64,000 bases of DNA from Macrostomum hystrix. Lineage: Eukaryota > Platyhelminthes > Macrostomidae. Both the position numbers and the translations under genes were made by a program. The notes beneath the pieces are model-generated. The model had not been told where the DNA came from. It worked only from the letters and a program-made list of their open reading frames with translations, and searched no databases. The stretch lies in NCBI GenBank assembly GCA_950097015.1, contig CATNEN010000038.1, positions 22,320,001-22,384,000 of the forward strand. Direction: 5' to 3'. Shown here in pieces: positions 1 to 11,592 of this stretch; within the stretch, counting starts at the first letter, position 1, and each line of letters opens with the position of its first letter.

Positions 1-1
1 A

Positions 2-136
2 GAGTTGGTGGCGGCGGCTGCGGCGGCGGCGGCTGTTGACACCGAGATCACCGATTCATCATCTCTCAATGAGCCGAATGAGATCTCAGTGTCGCCGGCA
101 ATACTGCCCCTACCGCCGCCAGGTGTTGTTCGCTGA
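2..136 (+). CDS. 3' end of an unidentified protein gene (partial, runs off left edge)
   Basis: A single open frame starts at base 2 and ends at the TGA at 134-136. It encodes about 44 residues: an alanine run, then an acidic Ser-rich stretch, then a Pro-rich end finishing V-V-R. The high GC content and alanine run resemble the coding exons elsewhere in the window, and composition turns AT-rich soon after the stop. The protein cannot be named from this tail, and the fragment could in principle be chance open frame. No polyadenylation signal was identified with confidence. Confidence 0.45.
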   Translation, partial: ELVAAAAAAAAVDTEITDSSSLNEPNEISVSPAILPLPPPGVVR

Positions 137-822
137 CGTCCGGCGCGTTTTGTTCCACCGTTGATGTTGAACCGCTGGGCGTCCGTGTACACAGCTGTAG
201 TCATCTTTATTATAATAGAAGTGTTTATAATATTACTGATGCCAGATATACAAACTGTGGATTGTCTGGGCGGTAGGGTCGGATAGTGACACGTGAATTA
301 GAGTTTGAAGCTCGCACAGATGGTTTATTATATAAGGCAAAGATAAGAGAGACAAGAATTGTAGGGGGTTAGAGAGATGAGATGAGTGTATGCAGTACTC
401 CTATACAATGAAGTTTCTCTTTATTATTATTTTTAGACATTCTATCCATAAACGTCTATAGCAAAGAGAAAATTATTGAAACTATGAGAGACTGTCACAC
501 AGATAGACGAGGGTGAAGGAGAGGGGGGAGGGTACAATGGTATGGGTGTACACCGTCAAACGACCATTTTTTTGACCATAGTGTATAGTCTTGAGCAGTT
601 AGTAAAATTCTGATGCAATTGACGTGAAAATAACACAGAGGACTTCTATTTTGTTTAGTGGTTTTTTCGATAGATTATTGATGTTTTCTACAAGCTTGGC
701 CACACCATAGCAACGTTAAAATTTGACAAATATTTAATCTATGTGATTGCTAATTATTTTTTCTCATTTTTAAGATTCCATTTAAAATACCCTTTCATTT
801 TTATTTTTCTTTCTGTATCTCC
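137..822. other. Non-coding 3' flank
   Basis: AT-rich sequence after the left-edge gene, with a purine-rich stretch near 480-535. No coding exon or known repeat was recognised. Confidence 0.5.
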
Positions 823-1380
823 CAAAATATTCAACGATTCCACGGCATCGTCGAAGATATTCAACGATTCCACGGCATCGTCGAAGATATTCAACGATTC
901 CACGGCATCGTCGAAGATATTCAACGATTCCACGGCATCGTCGAAGATATTCAACGATTCAACGGCATCGTCGAAGATATTCAACGATTCCACGGCATCG
1001 TCGAAGATATTCAATGATTCGACGGCATCGTCGAAGATATTCAACGATTCAACGGCATCGTCGAAGATATTCAACGATTCAACGGCATCGTCGAAGATAT
1101 TCAACGATTCAACGGCATCGTCGAAGATATTCAACGATTCCACGGCATCGTCGAAGATATTCAATGATTCAACGACATCGTCGAAGATATTCAATGATTC
1201 GACGGCATCGTCGAAGATATTCAACGATTCAATGGGATCGTCGAAGATATTCAACGATTCAACGGCATCGTCGAAGATATTCAACGATTCAACGGCATCG
1301 TCGAAGATATTCAACGATTCAATGGGATCGTCGAAGATATTTAACGATTCAACGGCATCGTCGAAGATATTCAATGATTC
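823..1380. repeat. Minisatellite, 30-bp unit, about 18 copies
   Basis: A tandem array of a 30-bp unit built around TTCAACGATTC and GGCATCGTCGAAGATAT. Variants are single substitutions (C/A at one site, GGCATC/GGGATC). Because the unit is a multiple of three and lacks stops, long frames stay open on both strands. These are not considered genes. Confidence 0.95.
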
Positions 1381-1424
1381 TCGTCGGGGTGTCTGGTGGC
1401 AAAATCAATAACAATTTAAATAAT

Positions 1425-1692
1425 AATTGATTACACCTGACCCAATGGGGCCAGATGTGCAGCCGACAGCCCAGCCGCAGCTATTGCGCGGCGCAACTGA
1501 AGACTGCGTACAGCTGTTCAGTCCATGGACTGGGGGACGCCACACCCACCTTCAATTATCCCAGCTGATGCTGGTACCCATTTAACAGCTGGGTGAACTG
1601 AAGCAATGCAGAGTTAAGTGTCTTGCTAAAGGACACAAATTGTACAAGTGGAGTCGGGAATCGAACCCCCGAACTTCAACGTGGGTCTGAAA
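1425..1692 (-). mobile_element. SINE family 2 copy (tRNA head truncated)
   Basis: Minus-sense copy of the family whose best copy is at 54007-54302. It contains the shared core with TCCTTTAGCAAGACACTTAA-like and CCAGCTGTTAAATGGGTACC-like segments, and the tail reading CCATGGACTGAACAGCTGTAC. The tRNA-like part is cut within the box B region. Confidence 0.85.
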
Positions 1693-3230
1693 ATTTGTTT
1701 ATCTACCCAGTATAAATGTAGCACAGCCAGTCTGGTCAGAAAAATGTGGTTTCGTCGATGACCTGTCTGTCCAGTTTCTTTATGTAGAGCTATAATGGCT
1801 GTTCTTTCAAACTATGTTGTATTAAGAGCTTATACAACCTAGAGTGCCTTGCCAGTGTTTAACAGTAGACTCATGCTGAGGCATGGTTTGAATGAAATAA
1901 CTTTGCAGCTCTTGTTTCTTTTCTGTCAGTGTTCCAAAAGCTTGTTGACAAAACCTTTCCTCGAAATAGTTGAATTCGGGTAAAAAATAACGAACCATTG
2001 TTTCATAATTTTGTTTTCAGCAAAATTCAAAATAACATAAATAGAAAATTATAATTCTGTATATCATAAACACGGGCATATTATAAACAATTTATATAAA
2101 AAATTCTTTCTTCACTACTGGCTAAGTATATAATGATTTAAGTATAAGTAGTCTGAGGAGTTTTATGCAATCCGAAAAATAAAAAACCAAAGTCCTAAAC
2201 GATAAAAACTTTTCTTCATAGCTTTTTTGGCTCAAAACATGAATTGTATTGAAAGTACAATGTGTGTATGCGAATCAGCCACGCTGAATGTGTGCTTTGT
2301 ATATTTTTGCCTTGCTACTTTATTATTCGTGATTCTGTGCCTATTTAAACATACAAATATTGTACATATTTTTCAATAGCTTCTAAACGACAATCGCGAC
2401 ACATACTACTAATACAAGCTACTTATCGCGTAGAAAAAAAGAATACTTTGTACGTAGATTATTATTTTTGTAAAACAGATGTTAGTTGGGAAGTGGCATG
2501 ACTATTGCTAGCAGGCATGTTATTCTCAAAACTTTCTTTTTTAAGTGTTGTGTAACAAAATACAAAACTAAAATCTAATTAATCGCTTTCGTATTGCAAA
2601 TATGTTTTTATTGGACATAAATACATATTACAAAAGAAAGAGAATATTATCTGACCACGGAATATACTAACACAAACAGTTAGAATAAAAATAGGCTTAC
2701 AATAATAAAGTACTTGTTTCACTGTTGTAGAGAAGCAACAGGAGGGATGTTTTTACAATTAATAACATTATTATTATCTAATAAATATAAACAGCAGCAC
2801 TCGTACAGCAGATTTTTTATCGTAAATTACTGACCAACCTTCTGTTATTTAAGTACATACTAAAATACATATATTCTTAGTTCAATGCTTATAATTAGTA
2901 TTTATTACCAAGCTACTGTCACTTTTTCACACAATTCTACTAGCAAGTAATATGAAGCGAAAGTAAGAATAAAATATACATATACATCTTTCACAAAAAG
3001 ATACTAATATTAATTTGTTAATTAGTAATTTATAAAGTTGTTTGGGGCACATTATTTGACTATTTTGCTAAGAAATCAAGATTTGCCGATCAATGCAAAT
3101 GTGCAATCAACGATTTGGGACATTTACTGACATTTTAAAGTGAACACGAAACGATGAAATTCTGCGACAGAATACAAAAACTAGCTTGCAAAACATTGAG
3201 ATTAGAGAAGAAGGGGAGACACAAAATATA
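1693..3230. other. AT-rich spacer
   Basis: About 1.5 kb of AT-rich DNA with frequent stops in all frames. No gene, repeat or RNA was recognised. Confidence 0.5.
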
Positions 3231-3420
3231 GAGATTAGACACAAGAGATAGAGATTAGACACTGGAGATAGAGATTAGACACGGGCCATGGAGATTAGAC
3301 ACTAGAGATAGAGATTAGACACTGGAGATAGAGATTAGACACGGGAGATAGAGATTAGACACTAGATATAGAGATTAGACACTGGAGATAGAGATTAGAC
3401 ACGGGAGATAGAGATTAGGT
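3231..3420. repeat. Minisatellite, 20-bp unit
   Basis: About nine copies of a 20-bp unit, GAGATTAGACACTGGAGATA, with variants in the middle triplets (CTGG, CGGG, CTAG). Confidence 0.93.
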
Positions 3421-4164
3421 CAACGGGAGTTGCGCTGAAGACCGATATTAGAGATGGATATAGCAATACGATGAGCATAGAATCAACAAGAACAATAGCA
3501 TAGGCAGTGAAGCGGGTGAGGCTCCAGTTACAAAAAGCAAGTTACTTAAGTATCAGGTCAGTTAAGCTTTGTAAACAGACCGAGCAACCTTATGTGATAT
3601 AAGTTGCACACAGAATCTAAAATTAAACAACACTTGATAAATGAGAACTGATCCCGGCCTGCCGAATTGAATTCAACAGGCAGGTTTTAGGCAGTAAAAG
3701 TAATTTTACGGCTAAAAGAAACACAGGGAGACTCGATGGTTGAGGAAAAAGTTTTGGGAATTAAGCAGTAGCTAGTGAAAGTTTGGGATAAGTAAAACAG
3801 CACAGGCGGTGGACACAAAGAGAAAAAATATGAATATTACACATAAAAAACGGAAGCAATCTAAAGTTTGTTGTCTTTTTTTGCTTAAACAATGAGACTT
3901 AGTTTCGTACTGTTATCAGGTAACGAGAATTTTCATTTTATAAAATCCATCGGGTTAAAAATCACACGCAGATAGATTAAAAGGTATAATTGACTGTCTA
4001 GAACATCACGATACATTAATTCTAGTAATAACAATAGGCAAATAACATCAATCTTATCTGCAGTTCAGCCCATCAATCATTATTTCTCTTGAGATCAAGG
4101 AACGGCTAACTTACATACTACACAGGCCAGGTTAAGGGACGACAGTTAGGGATAGGATGACAGG
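3421..4164. other. Spacer
   Basis: AT-rich sequence between two purine-rich minisatellites. No coding exon was recognised. Confidence 0.45.
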
Positions 4165-4330
4165 GGAGGTGAGAAAGGGGGAGATGAGACATGGGAGAGA
4201 TGAGACATGGGAGAGATGAGACAGGGGAGAGATGAGACATGGGAGAGATGAGACATGGGAGAGATGAGACATGGGAGAGATGAGACATGGGAGAGATGAG
4301 ACATGGGAGAGATGAGACAGGGTAGATTAG
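4165..4330. repeat. Minisatellite, 16-bp unit
   Basis: About ten copies of the 16-bp unit GAGAGATGAGACATGG. It is purine-only apart from one T and one C per unit. An antisense frame through the array is an artefact of the repeat. Confidence 0.93.
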
Positions 4331-5090
4331 TCAGGAGAGAGATCAGAAGAAAAAGTACATAAAGTATACAAAACAAGAAACAATCCAAACTGGTAGAAAG
4401 AAAAGATATGAGAGGCAAAGACAGTGAAAATGCAGAGACTGAACAAGGGCTAGCAATGAGAGTAAATTGAGGGGACTTTCATTTTTCACTAACAAGTTCG
4501 TTGCTTTGAAAAGAGTCCATAATATAGTAGTGCGTTAATTGTACAGTAAAAAAAGTTAACAGACCAGCAAAAAGATAACTATATATAATGATTAATCTTT
4601 CTTTTAAATAGAGGGATACATTGATAATAGGAATATGCCTTCAGTGATGAAAAAATACTCAAACTGTTTTGCTTCGGTAGTTACTACTGCCAAAATACTA
4701 AGTAGTAAAACACCAACTTGGAATCCTATCTAACTAAAGAGCAAACTTTTGTTCATAAATTTTGTCACGTTTTACTTTTATCAGTTGAAAATTACCCCCC
4801 TCAATCAGAACACTTTTCCTGATTCAGTTAGCAAATTATCCATAAAGTTGCAATAAATTTAACAGAGTAATATAAGGCTTCACAAAAACAACTTTAAACT
4901 TAAAAAGGCTGGCAATCAAAAGTTGCGCTTTGATTTCGCCGATGGGATAACAAAAGAAGAAGATATCCGACTATCAAAATACTCGTATGAAACAAGAATT
5001 TTTTTTTGTTTGTAGGTAAACAGAAATTAAAAAACATCAGGAAGTAGCCAGTCTAACAGTCCGATCATTCTAATCACATCTAGCAGAAAT
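4331..5090. other. 3' flank, probable 3' UTR of the R3H gene
   Basis: AT-rich sequence directly downstream (minus sense) of the stop codon at 5091. It may hold the 3' UTR, but no polyadenylation site was assigned. Confidence 0.4.
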
Positions 5091-5258
5091 TTAAGATGTC
5101 GATCTATGCTGTTCATTGTTCGACCCAGTGCCCTGCTGATGCGGCATCTGTCTAATCTGAGCAGCAACGGCGGCTGTTGGCTGCTGCTGCTGCTGCTGCG
5201 GTATGAACTGAAAGGCTTGGCCTTGAGCGAATCTAGCAGCGGCTGCCATATGCTGGTA

Positions 5259-5291
<33 letters not shown>

Positions 5292-6343
5292 GTAGGCCAC
5301 AGCGTACAGGGCCGCAGCCTGCTGCTGTTGAAATGCTGCGGCTGCAGCTGCAACATGCTGCTGCTGATGCTGAACTTGCTGTTGAAGCTGATGAGCAGTT
5401 GGATGCTGCTGCTGCTGCTGTTGTTGCTGCGGTTGAGGCGGCGGAGAAGCAACGTGCTGCTGCTGCTGTTGCTGTTGGGCGGCAACGGCGGCGGCAGCGA
5501 CGGCAGCGCTAGTCGCGTGTGGATGATGAAAGTAGAATGGAGCTTGGACACCACCGCCCGCCACGCTAACGGCAGGGTAAGCGGCTAGAATTGAAGCCTG
5601 AGAATAGTGCTGCTGCTGCTGATGCTGCGACTGCTGCTGCTGCTGATAAGCCAGCATTTGGGCAGGGGTTAGTTGATAGTAATACTGTTGCGGCAGTTGC
5701 TGCTGCTGCTGCTGCATAGTAGCGGCAACATACTGCTCCGCAGTTAGCTGTTGCTGCTGCTGAGGCAAACGTTGACCCTGCTGCACCTGCTGGTGCTGCT
5801 GCAGATGAATCTGATGCTGTGGCTGAATAGAAGCTAACTGTTGCTGCTGCTGCTGCATCTGTGCCGTTATTGTTTGCTGCACAGGCAGCGGCGCCAGGGC
5901 CAATGCGTTGCGCTGATCCGGATCAAACCTGTACACACCGTAGCCGTCAGCGCTAATAAGCGGACCGCGCGAGTCAAAATAGACTGGCTCGCCGCGGTTG
6001 AGTTCGCCAACACGGCAGGGGACTAAGCGCAGTACCTGGGTCTCGTCGCGCAGATAAACAGGCGCATAATAGGTCGGCTGCGGACTGGCAGAGCCTGAAC
6101 AGGTCCGTCCCACTCCTGTCGCCGCCGTTGCTGATGCCACCGTTGACGAAGCGCCTTCGTCAGTTGGCATCGACTGTTGATGATGATGCTGATGCTGCTG
6201 CTGCTGCTGGTGGTTGTGAGGATGGCTTCGATTGCTGGCAGCTGCCGCAGCGGACGGCGAGCCGACGCCAGAAATAATCGGATCTTTCCGCTGCCTACGG
6301 TTGTAATCTTCGTAGGAGCCAGCCCGATGCGCGCCAGGGCCAG

Positions 6344-6374
<31 letters not shown>

Positions 6375-7976
6375 AAATGCTGGCTGATGATGCGGCTTTG
6401 AAGAGGCCGACTGCGACTGGTGAGGCCTGGAGCCTCCGCTGCCAGTCTTTTTATTCATCGAGGTTGAGGCTCTATCTTCAGCAGAAGCAGCAGCAGCAGC
6501 AGCAGCAGTAGCCGAAGCAGTCGAAGTTGTAGAAGACAACGAAGGCGGCTGCTGGCCGTTAAGCAACACGGCCGGGCTGGCCTCCCTGCCATTGTTTTGT
6601 GCCCCGGCGCCAGGCTGAAGTAGGTCGCGCAGCTCATAGTATCTAGCCAGATCGCTAACTGAAAAATTCCAATTGCGAAATCGATCCTTCTGTCTCTCAA
6701 TGCGTATCGTATTGTTCTGATAGGGGCCCATAATGTTGTGATCTAGGCCGTAGAAGGCGCACAGTTTGTGCATCAGCATGCGAACGCGCGGATCCTGATT
6801 GGTCCACAGAGTCTCATCGCCATCCTGCGGTGCGTGAAGAAATAATTATTATTGCACAGATATTTAATAACGCTGACTAATGTTCAACACTAAGAGGTCA
6901 GTGGCAGAGCGGTCTAACGTGTTTGCCTCTCCCACCATGGTACCTGAGCTCGATTCCACGGCGAGGCCACGTTTATTTGGGGCGCAGCCGCTGAGAGAAG
7001 GCTTGGGGGCTTGTCGTGCAATTTACGCCCCTGAGGACCAACCTCAAAGGCACAGTGAGAGTGTACACTGCCTGACGATGACGGAGTCAGGCCAGATATA
7101 CTCACCTGTGTGAGTGTGTGCCTGTGTACAGTGTGTTTGTGTGCGCTCAGGAGTCAGCGAAATGGGCAGAATTGCCTCCTCGCTGGCTGTGGGTCTAGTG
7201 TCTCTGAATACTAAACACTTTATAGCATAAGATTGATCCCAGTTGCAAAAATGTGAAAATTTTGATTCCATGGCCTAAAAATGTAGTATCGATCGAACGT
7301 AGTTTCAATAATATCAAGCCGCTGATCAAGAGTGCATGCCATAGCCCAACTAGCAAGACACACACACCTGAGATCCTTGATCCAATATCTTAGCCTTATG
7401 CTTCAGCCAATCGTCAAGTTCCAGCAGGTTAGTCTTATCCTTGCGCAGGCCGTCATTAGATAGCGTCTTCTCTAAGAAGCTGCCGATATCATCGTTAAGA
7501 GTGTCACGCACACCCAATCCAGTCTCCATAACGTTGAGATAGTCGGCGAGGCGTTTGGTAAGATCTGCTAGCTCATCTCGCTGCTGCCTATTGGTTAATG
7601 ATGAGCCTTCAGATGCAGCTGCGGCACTGGCGGCATGCCTAGCTGGGGAGGCGGATGCTGAAGCTTTCTTGCTGCTAGCTCGACTATTGCTGCGACTGTT
7701 GCTACCCACGAGTGGGGCCGCCTGTCCGGCAGACGATCCCAAGCCGTCATTATCATCAGCCGGTGGGCCGTCGCCACTTGGCAGAGGCATCACAGCCGTG
7801 GCGGCGGCCTCCTTAGAGCCGACATCAGCAGTTTCCGGCGCAGGCGAATCAGTCTGCTGCTGGCTGCGCTTTTTGGCACTATTGTTGCTGCCGCTGCCAC
7901 TGCTGCTGCTGCTGCTACTACCAGTGTCTGAGGCAGTGGAAGACTGGGGCACAACAACTGCTGCCGAAGATGACAT
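5091..7976 (-). CDS. R3H-domain, glutamine-rich RNA-binding protein (R3HDM/encore-like)
   Basis: Two exons fit well: 7368-7976 (ATG at 7976, Ser-rich N-terminus, helical segment ending ILDQGSQ) and 5091-6824. The junction is phase 0, with donor CAG|gtgtgt and acceptor ccgcag|GAT. Just after the junction the protein reads HKLCAFYGLDHNI, then NNTIRIERQKDRF, the hallmark of an R3H single-stranded nucleic-acid-binding domain. An acidic or basic SUZ-like stretch follows, then about 350 residues of Gln-rich sequence with His and Ala runs. This order (helical N-terminus, R3H, low-complexity tail) is that of R3HDM1/2 and Drosophila encore, which bind RNA in the cytoplasm. The total is about 780 residues. 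The intron holds a SINE. Family assignment rests on the R3H core; orthology within the family is not resolved. Confidence 0.75.
6895..7213 (+). mobile_element. SINE family 1 copy in R3H gene intron
   Basis: tRNA-like head (box A-like GGCAGAGCGGTCTAACG, box B-like region ending GAGCTCGATTCCACGGC) followed by a family-specific body: GGGGCGCAGCC, TACACTGCCTGACGATGA, GTGTG-rich stretch, GCAGAATTGCCTCCTCGCTGGC. It lies antisense to the host gene. Confidence 0.88.
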
Positions 7977-9353
7977 GATTATTCTACTGCTGATAGTTTT
8001 AATAAAAATGAAAACAACCAGTTGGCTAATGTTTTAAACGGATAGGTGCTCTCCAAGCAGTTCTAGAAACACTGCCTTCTGTACACGAAAAACTTTCTTT
8101 AGGCACGCGCACACTGCAGCTCTGCTAGCCTCAGGGCAAGTGTGGCTGAAAATTATTATATGTTACAATTTGCATTGCATTGCATTGAGTTGTGTAGTTC
8201 ATTAAGTTTTTTCTTTGTCAAATTCTTGGGGTCTAACTAGAAAAGGTTCATAGGTTGCATTGTAAAATGTTATTTAATTAGCAAAATCCTGGAACTTAAT
8301 AAATCCATTCCTACATTTTCATTTTTGAGGGTCTTTATCTGTTTCTTAATCAACACTTCTGATTAACATAATGTTATTATATATAATAGGTATGGTTACT
8401 AAAATGTTATATAGCAAGCATTATAAATTATCATTTAAAAAGAGCATTACAATATGTAAGAACATCTTTAATTTTTTTGTCAGCTACATAAGAATGAGAA
8501 AATGAATAATGTTTAAAAGCTAGCTAATTAAATAGTTAATTTAAAGTTTGTCTGATGCTTAATCTTAAGTTCTGTACTATTGTACTATACTCAAACTTAT
8601 GTTTGTTTAAACAACTGGTGTGTTGTTTACTTGCCATGCTACAATTACCCTATGTATATTACTATGTTATATATCACATCTATGTATATATGTACACCCC
8701 CAATAATGGCCAATCACCAAAAGAATTGCTACCTGTTGTACATTTACAAGTACAGTACGAGTTTATTTACAAGTATATCTAAAACATGCTTGGTCATCAA
8801 AACTGGCAGCAGCTAGGCAATTGTCTAGTCCCAAGCCCAGAATGAGTAACAATGAAGGCTTTAGTACAATAGATGATTTAGCATAGAGTTGAGTAGGCCT
8901 ATATTATAATCTATCTTGGCATATTTTATGGGTAATAGAAGGCTTTCTGCACTGCTGGCTGCAATGCTAACAATCTGCCCCTGGACTTGCCTCTTGACTT
9001 ACAGAGTGTCAAATATGTACTCGAGAAATATTTAAATTTTGATTAAAAAATATTGATTAATGATACACCTAAAGAATCAAATATTTATTCGCTTTTCTAC
9101 TTGCTATGTTCATTTTAATAAACCTGAAGATGCACGATTCTGTGCGAAACGTGTTGTTAAATGTTAAATGTTGAGTCTTGCCTTTTTATTCATCTTATTT
9201 GCCAAGCAAGCAACTTTACCTGAATAAATGTGCTTACTTTCATCTTAGAAATGCAATTAAACCAATGCAAATATATAACAAACTCTTTTATACCTACACC
9301 CTTAGATTCTCAACTACAAACCACCATTGTTGTTGACTTTGTACCTTGTGCTC
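7977..9353. other. 5' flank of R3H gene and AT-rich spacer
   Basis: No coding exon was recognised. The R3H promoter should lie at its left end. The only structured piece is a short hairpin-forming motif at 9124-9150, listed separately. Confidence 0.45.
9124..9150 (+). other. Hammerhead-like core motif (CTGAAGA-hairpin-GAAAC)
   Basis: CTGAAGA at 9124-9130, a GCAC/GTGC hairpin, then GAAAC at 9146-9150. This matches the conserved CUGANGA and GAAA strands of the hammerhead ribozyme core, known from Penelope-like elements. Convincing stems I and III and a cleavage site were not found, so it may be a relic or chance. Confidence 0.3.
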
Positions 9354-9603
9354 CATACATGTGCAACCTTCCAAATCTTAGCCAGCTGTGTGACTTAGTT
9401 TTTGCTCTATTTACGACTTGGTTTGCTCTCATTTGCTCTATTTTTCTCTCCCCCTTTTCCTCTTCTTCACGCCTTCCTTTTTTGTCCCTTGGTCCCCCTT
9501 TTGATTTTTTGCACTTGGTTGATTGGTTTTTGCGATTTACCTTGCTTGGCCCTCATTTCAACTAGCCAGTTTGGCCGGGTTGGCCGGGTGTTGCGCATGT
9601 ATG
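9354..9603 (+). mobile_element. hAT-like MITE, copy 1 (250 bp)
   Basis: The element begins CATACATGTGCAAC and ends GTTGCGCATGTATG, 14-bp terminal inverted repeats with one mismatch. It is flanked by a perfect 8-bp duplication, TTGTGCTC, at 9346-9353 and 9604-9611. The interior is pyrimidine-rich (CTCTCCCCC, CTTTTTTGTCCC) with a GGCCGGGTTGGCCGGG block near the right end. The same 250-bp element is at 62150-62399. Eight-bp duplications and CA...TG ends fit the hAT superfamily. No transposase is encoded. Confidence 0.92.
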
Positions 9604-9611
9604 TTGTGCTC

Positions 9612-11592
9612 AGACTAACTATACAGTATAGGCCTAGTGTGCAAAGCAGTAGACTATGGATACAGTTATTGCATAATTGGCTAGTTGATGAGGTGACTAA
9701 AGTTTGAGATGGCCCAACCCAACTAGCTAGTTGATGAAGTAACTAGCACCCAAAATTGAAGCTGAAAAACATGACACAACACAGAATATGTAAACCTTGG
9801 TGTCAACCCCAAAAGGTCATTCAGTGCCATGGTCATTCTGCAGTGTCTGCACCACTGTGACACTGCCTTCCACGATGCTGCAACATCAGAAAGTTCATAA
9901 AATGTGATAGGCAGTTCGACACCATTTGAAAACTTCTATTGTTCCAATAGGGGGCCTAGCTAGCAAGCCTGGCTAAATTAACTAGATTAGGCTAGATATT
10001 TAGACACAAACAGTTCTCAACTAAAGTAGCACGACTGCAAGGAAAAAATACCAAAATGCATAAACATTTCACTTTTTGCTAGTCGTAGTAGTAGGCTAGT
10101 AGCTTAGTAGGCCAGGTTACAAAGTAGGCTTACTGAGTCCAGGTAAAGTGTGAATGTGAGAACATAATTAATTACAATCGGAGGGAAGGCTAGGCTAGTC
10201 GTTTTGTATTTATTAACAAAAATAGACGTAGGCCCTAACTCTTTGGTTGAAAAAAACAAGTCCTTGATGAAGCATAGAGCATTTATACCTATTAACCTTT
10301 TACGATTTGTGTTTTAAGTCAAGATTTTCTCAATAGTTATAAACCTTTTCAAAGAAATACGTTCTCTTTCCAAAAAGGAACGGTCGCAGTTTGCTTTTGC
10401 TTGACCAATAATAAAGAATTAAATAGGTCAAACTGTTTCGATTTTACTTAGATATCAGCCACTTACGTGATTAATAACTTATCTTTTACTTGTCATTTCA
10501 AAACTTTCACATCTAGAAAAGCTTTATAAAGGACAAACAATGCTTAATAATTGTTTAATTAAGAAAAAGAAAAAAATTAAACTTTCTATTTCTAAGGAGC
10601 CTCAGCCCTCCTTGGGACCCTTGGGAGACTCTTAGGAGACAAGGTGACTAGCTCGTACAGCTCGTCAAAGTCAAAACAATTCAAACAACCAAACTTACAG
10701 ACCTAGCGCAACTGTGATAACAAATATCTCTGCCAAATATTTTTTCAATAAATATTCTGTATTTGCATTTTAAGGTTCAGAGTGAGAGTTGTCAAGCATT
10801 TTCTTTTCAATCCAAGACTAGCAAGGGCCTGTGCCAATTACCAACTGATCTAGACGACTCAGAGTTTTTACCTCAGGCTTTTCGTTTGCCTAACTGAAGA
10901 AGCAATACCATTATCAATATCGTCTCATTGATTAGGCTACATACTGACTAACTCAATGTTTAGCATAGCAAGCTACATTTAAAGTAAAGCAAAGAGAAAT
11001 TAGTAATTCGATGCATCATCAGGATTGCAGGCTGGCTAGCTAGCTTTAGTTTTTTCGTTAGTATTTAGACTTAAATTAAAATGAACAAAATTTACTACAG
11101 ATTTGCAGCTGATATTATATTCAAAGAATGGCAAATTGTAAAATGTTTTTTAACTAGGCCTAATGATTATATTTAATGAAGCAATTAAAGTTAATTAATG
11201 TAATGTAAGTAATGTAAGCAATGTAAGTTAATTACTATTTACAATTTTGAATTAGCTAGCCATTGTTTTTTCTGTTGTTATTCAATAGGTTAGACTTGGT
11301 ATGTGTCTATCTAGCTATAACCTGCAAGCTATACTATTAAGTATTTGTATGGTAGAAAACTTGAAGTTGAGGTACCTAGTATTGTCTAAATGCCATGTTA
11401 AAGATTTGATATAATGATTAATTGGAATATATCACAACATTGTTTATTTAATCATAATATAAAATTTTTCAGATGTTTCAACTGAATGTTGTATTGGTTT
11501 AAGCAAACTGGAATCTGATAGATTAAAGTAATTCAAGTAATTAAAGAAACAATAGAAATCATTGATGCGCATTGTTCAAGTTAAACCCGTGT
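9612..11592. other. AT-rich spacer upstream of CEP104
   Basis: Two kilobases without a recognisable exon or repeat family. It should contain the CEP104 promoter near its right end. Confidence 0.45.

Noticed and set aside
743-1430. Three long overlapping frames on both strands
   Set aside because: They are translations of a 30-bp minisatellite without stops, not genes.
5106-5588. Leu-rich membrane-like frame
   Set aside because: Antisense of the CAG-rich glutamine tail.
9230-9707. Hydrophobic frames of about 100 codons
   Set aside because: They lie across the MITE and arise from its pyrimidine-rich strand.
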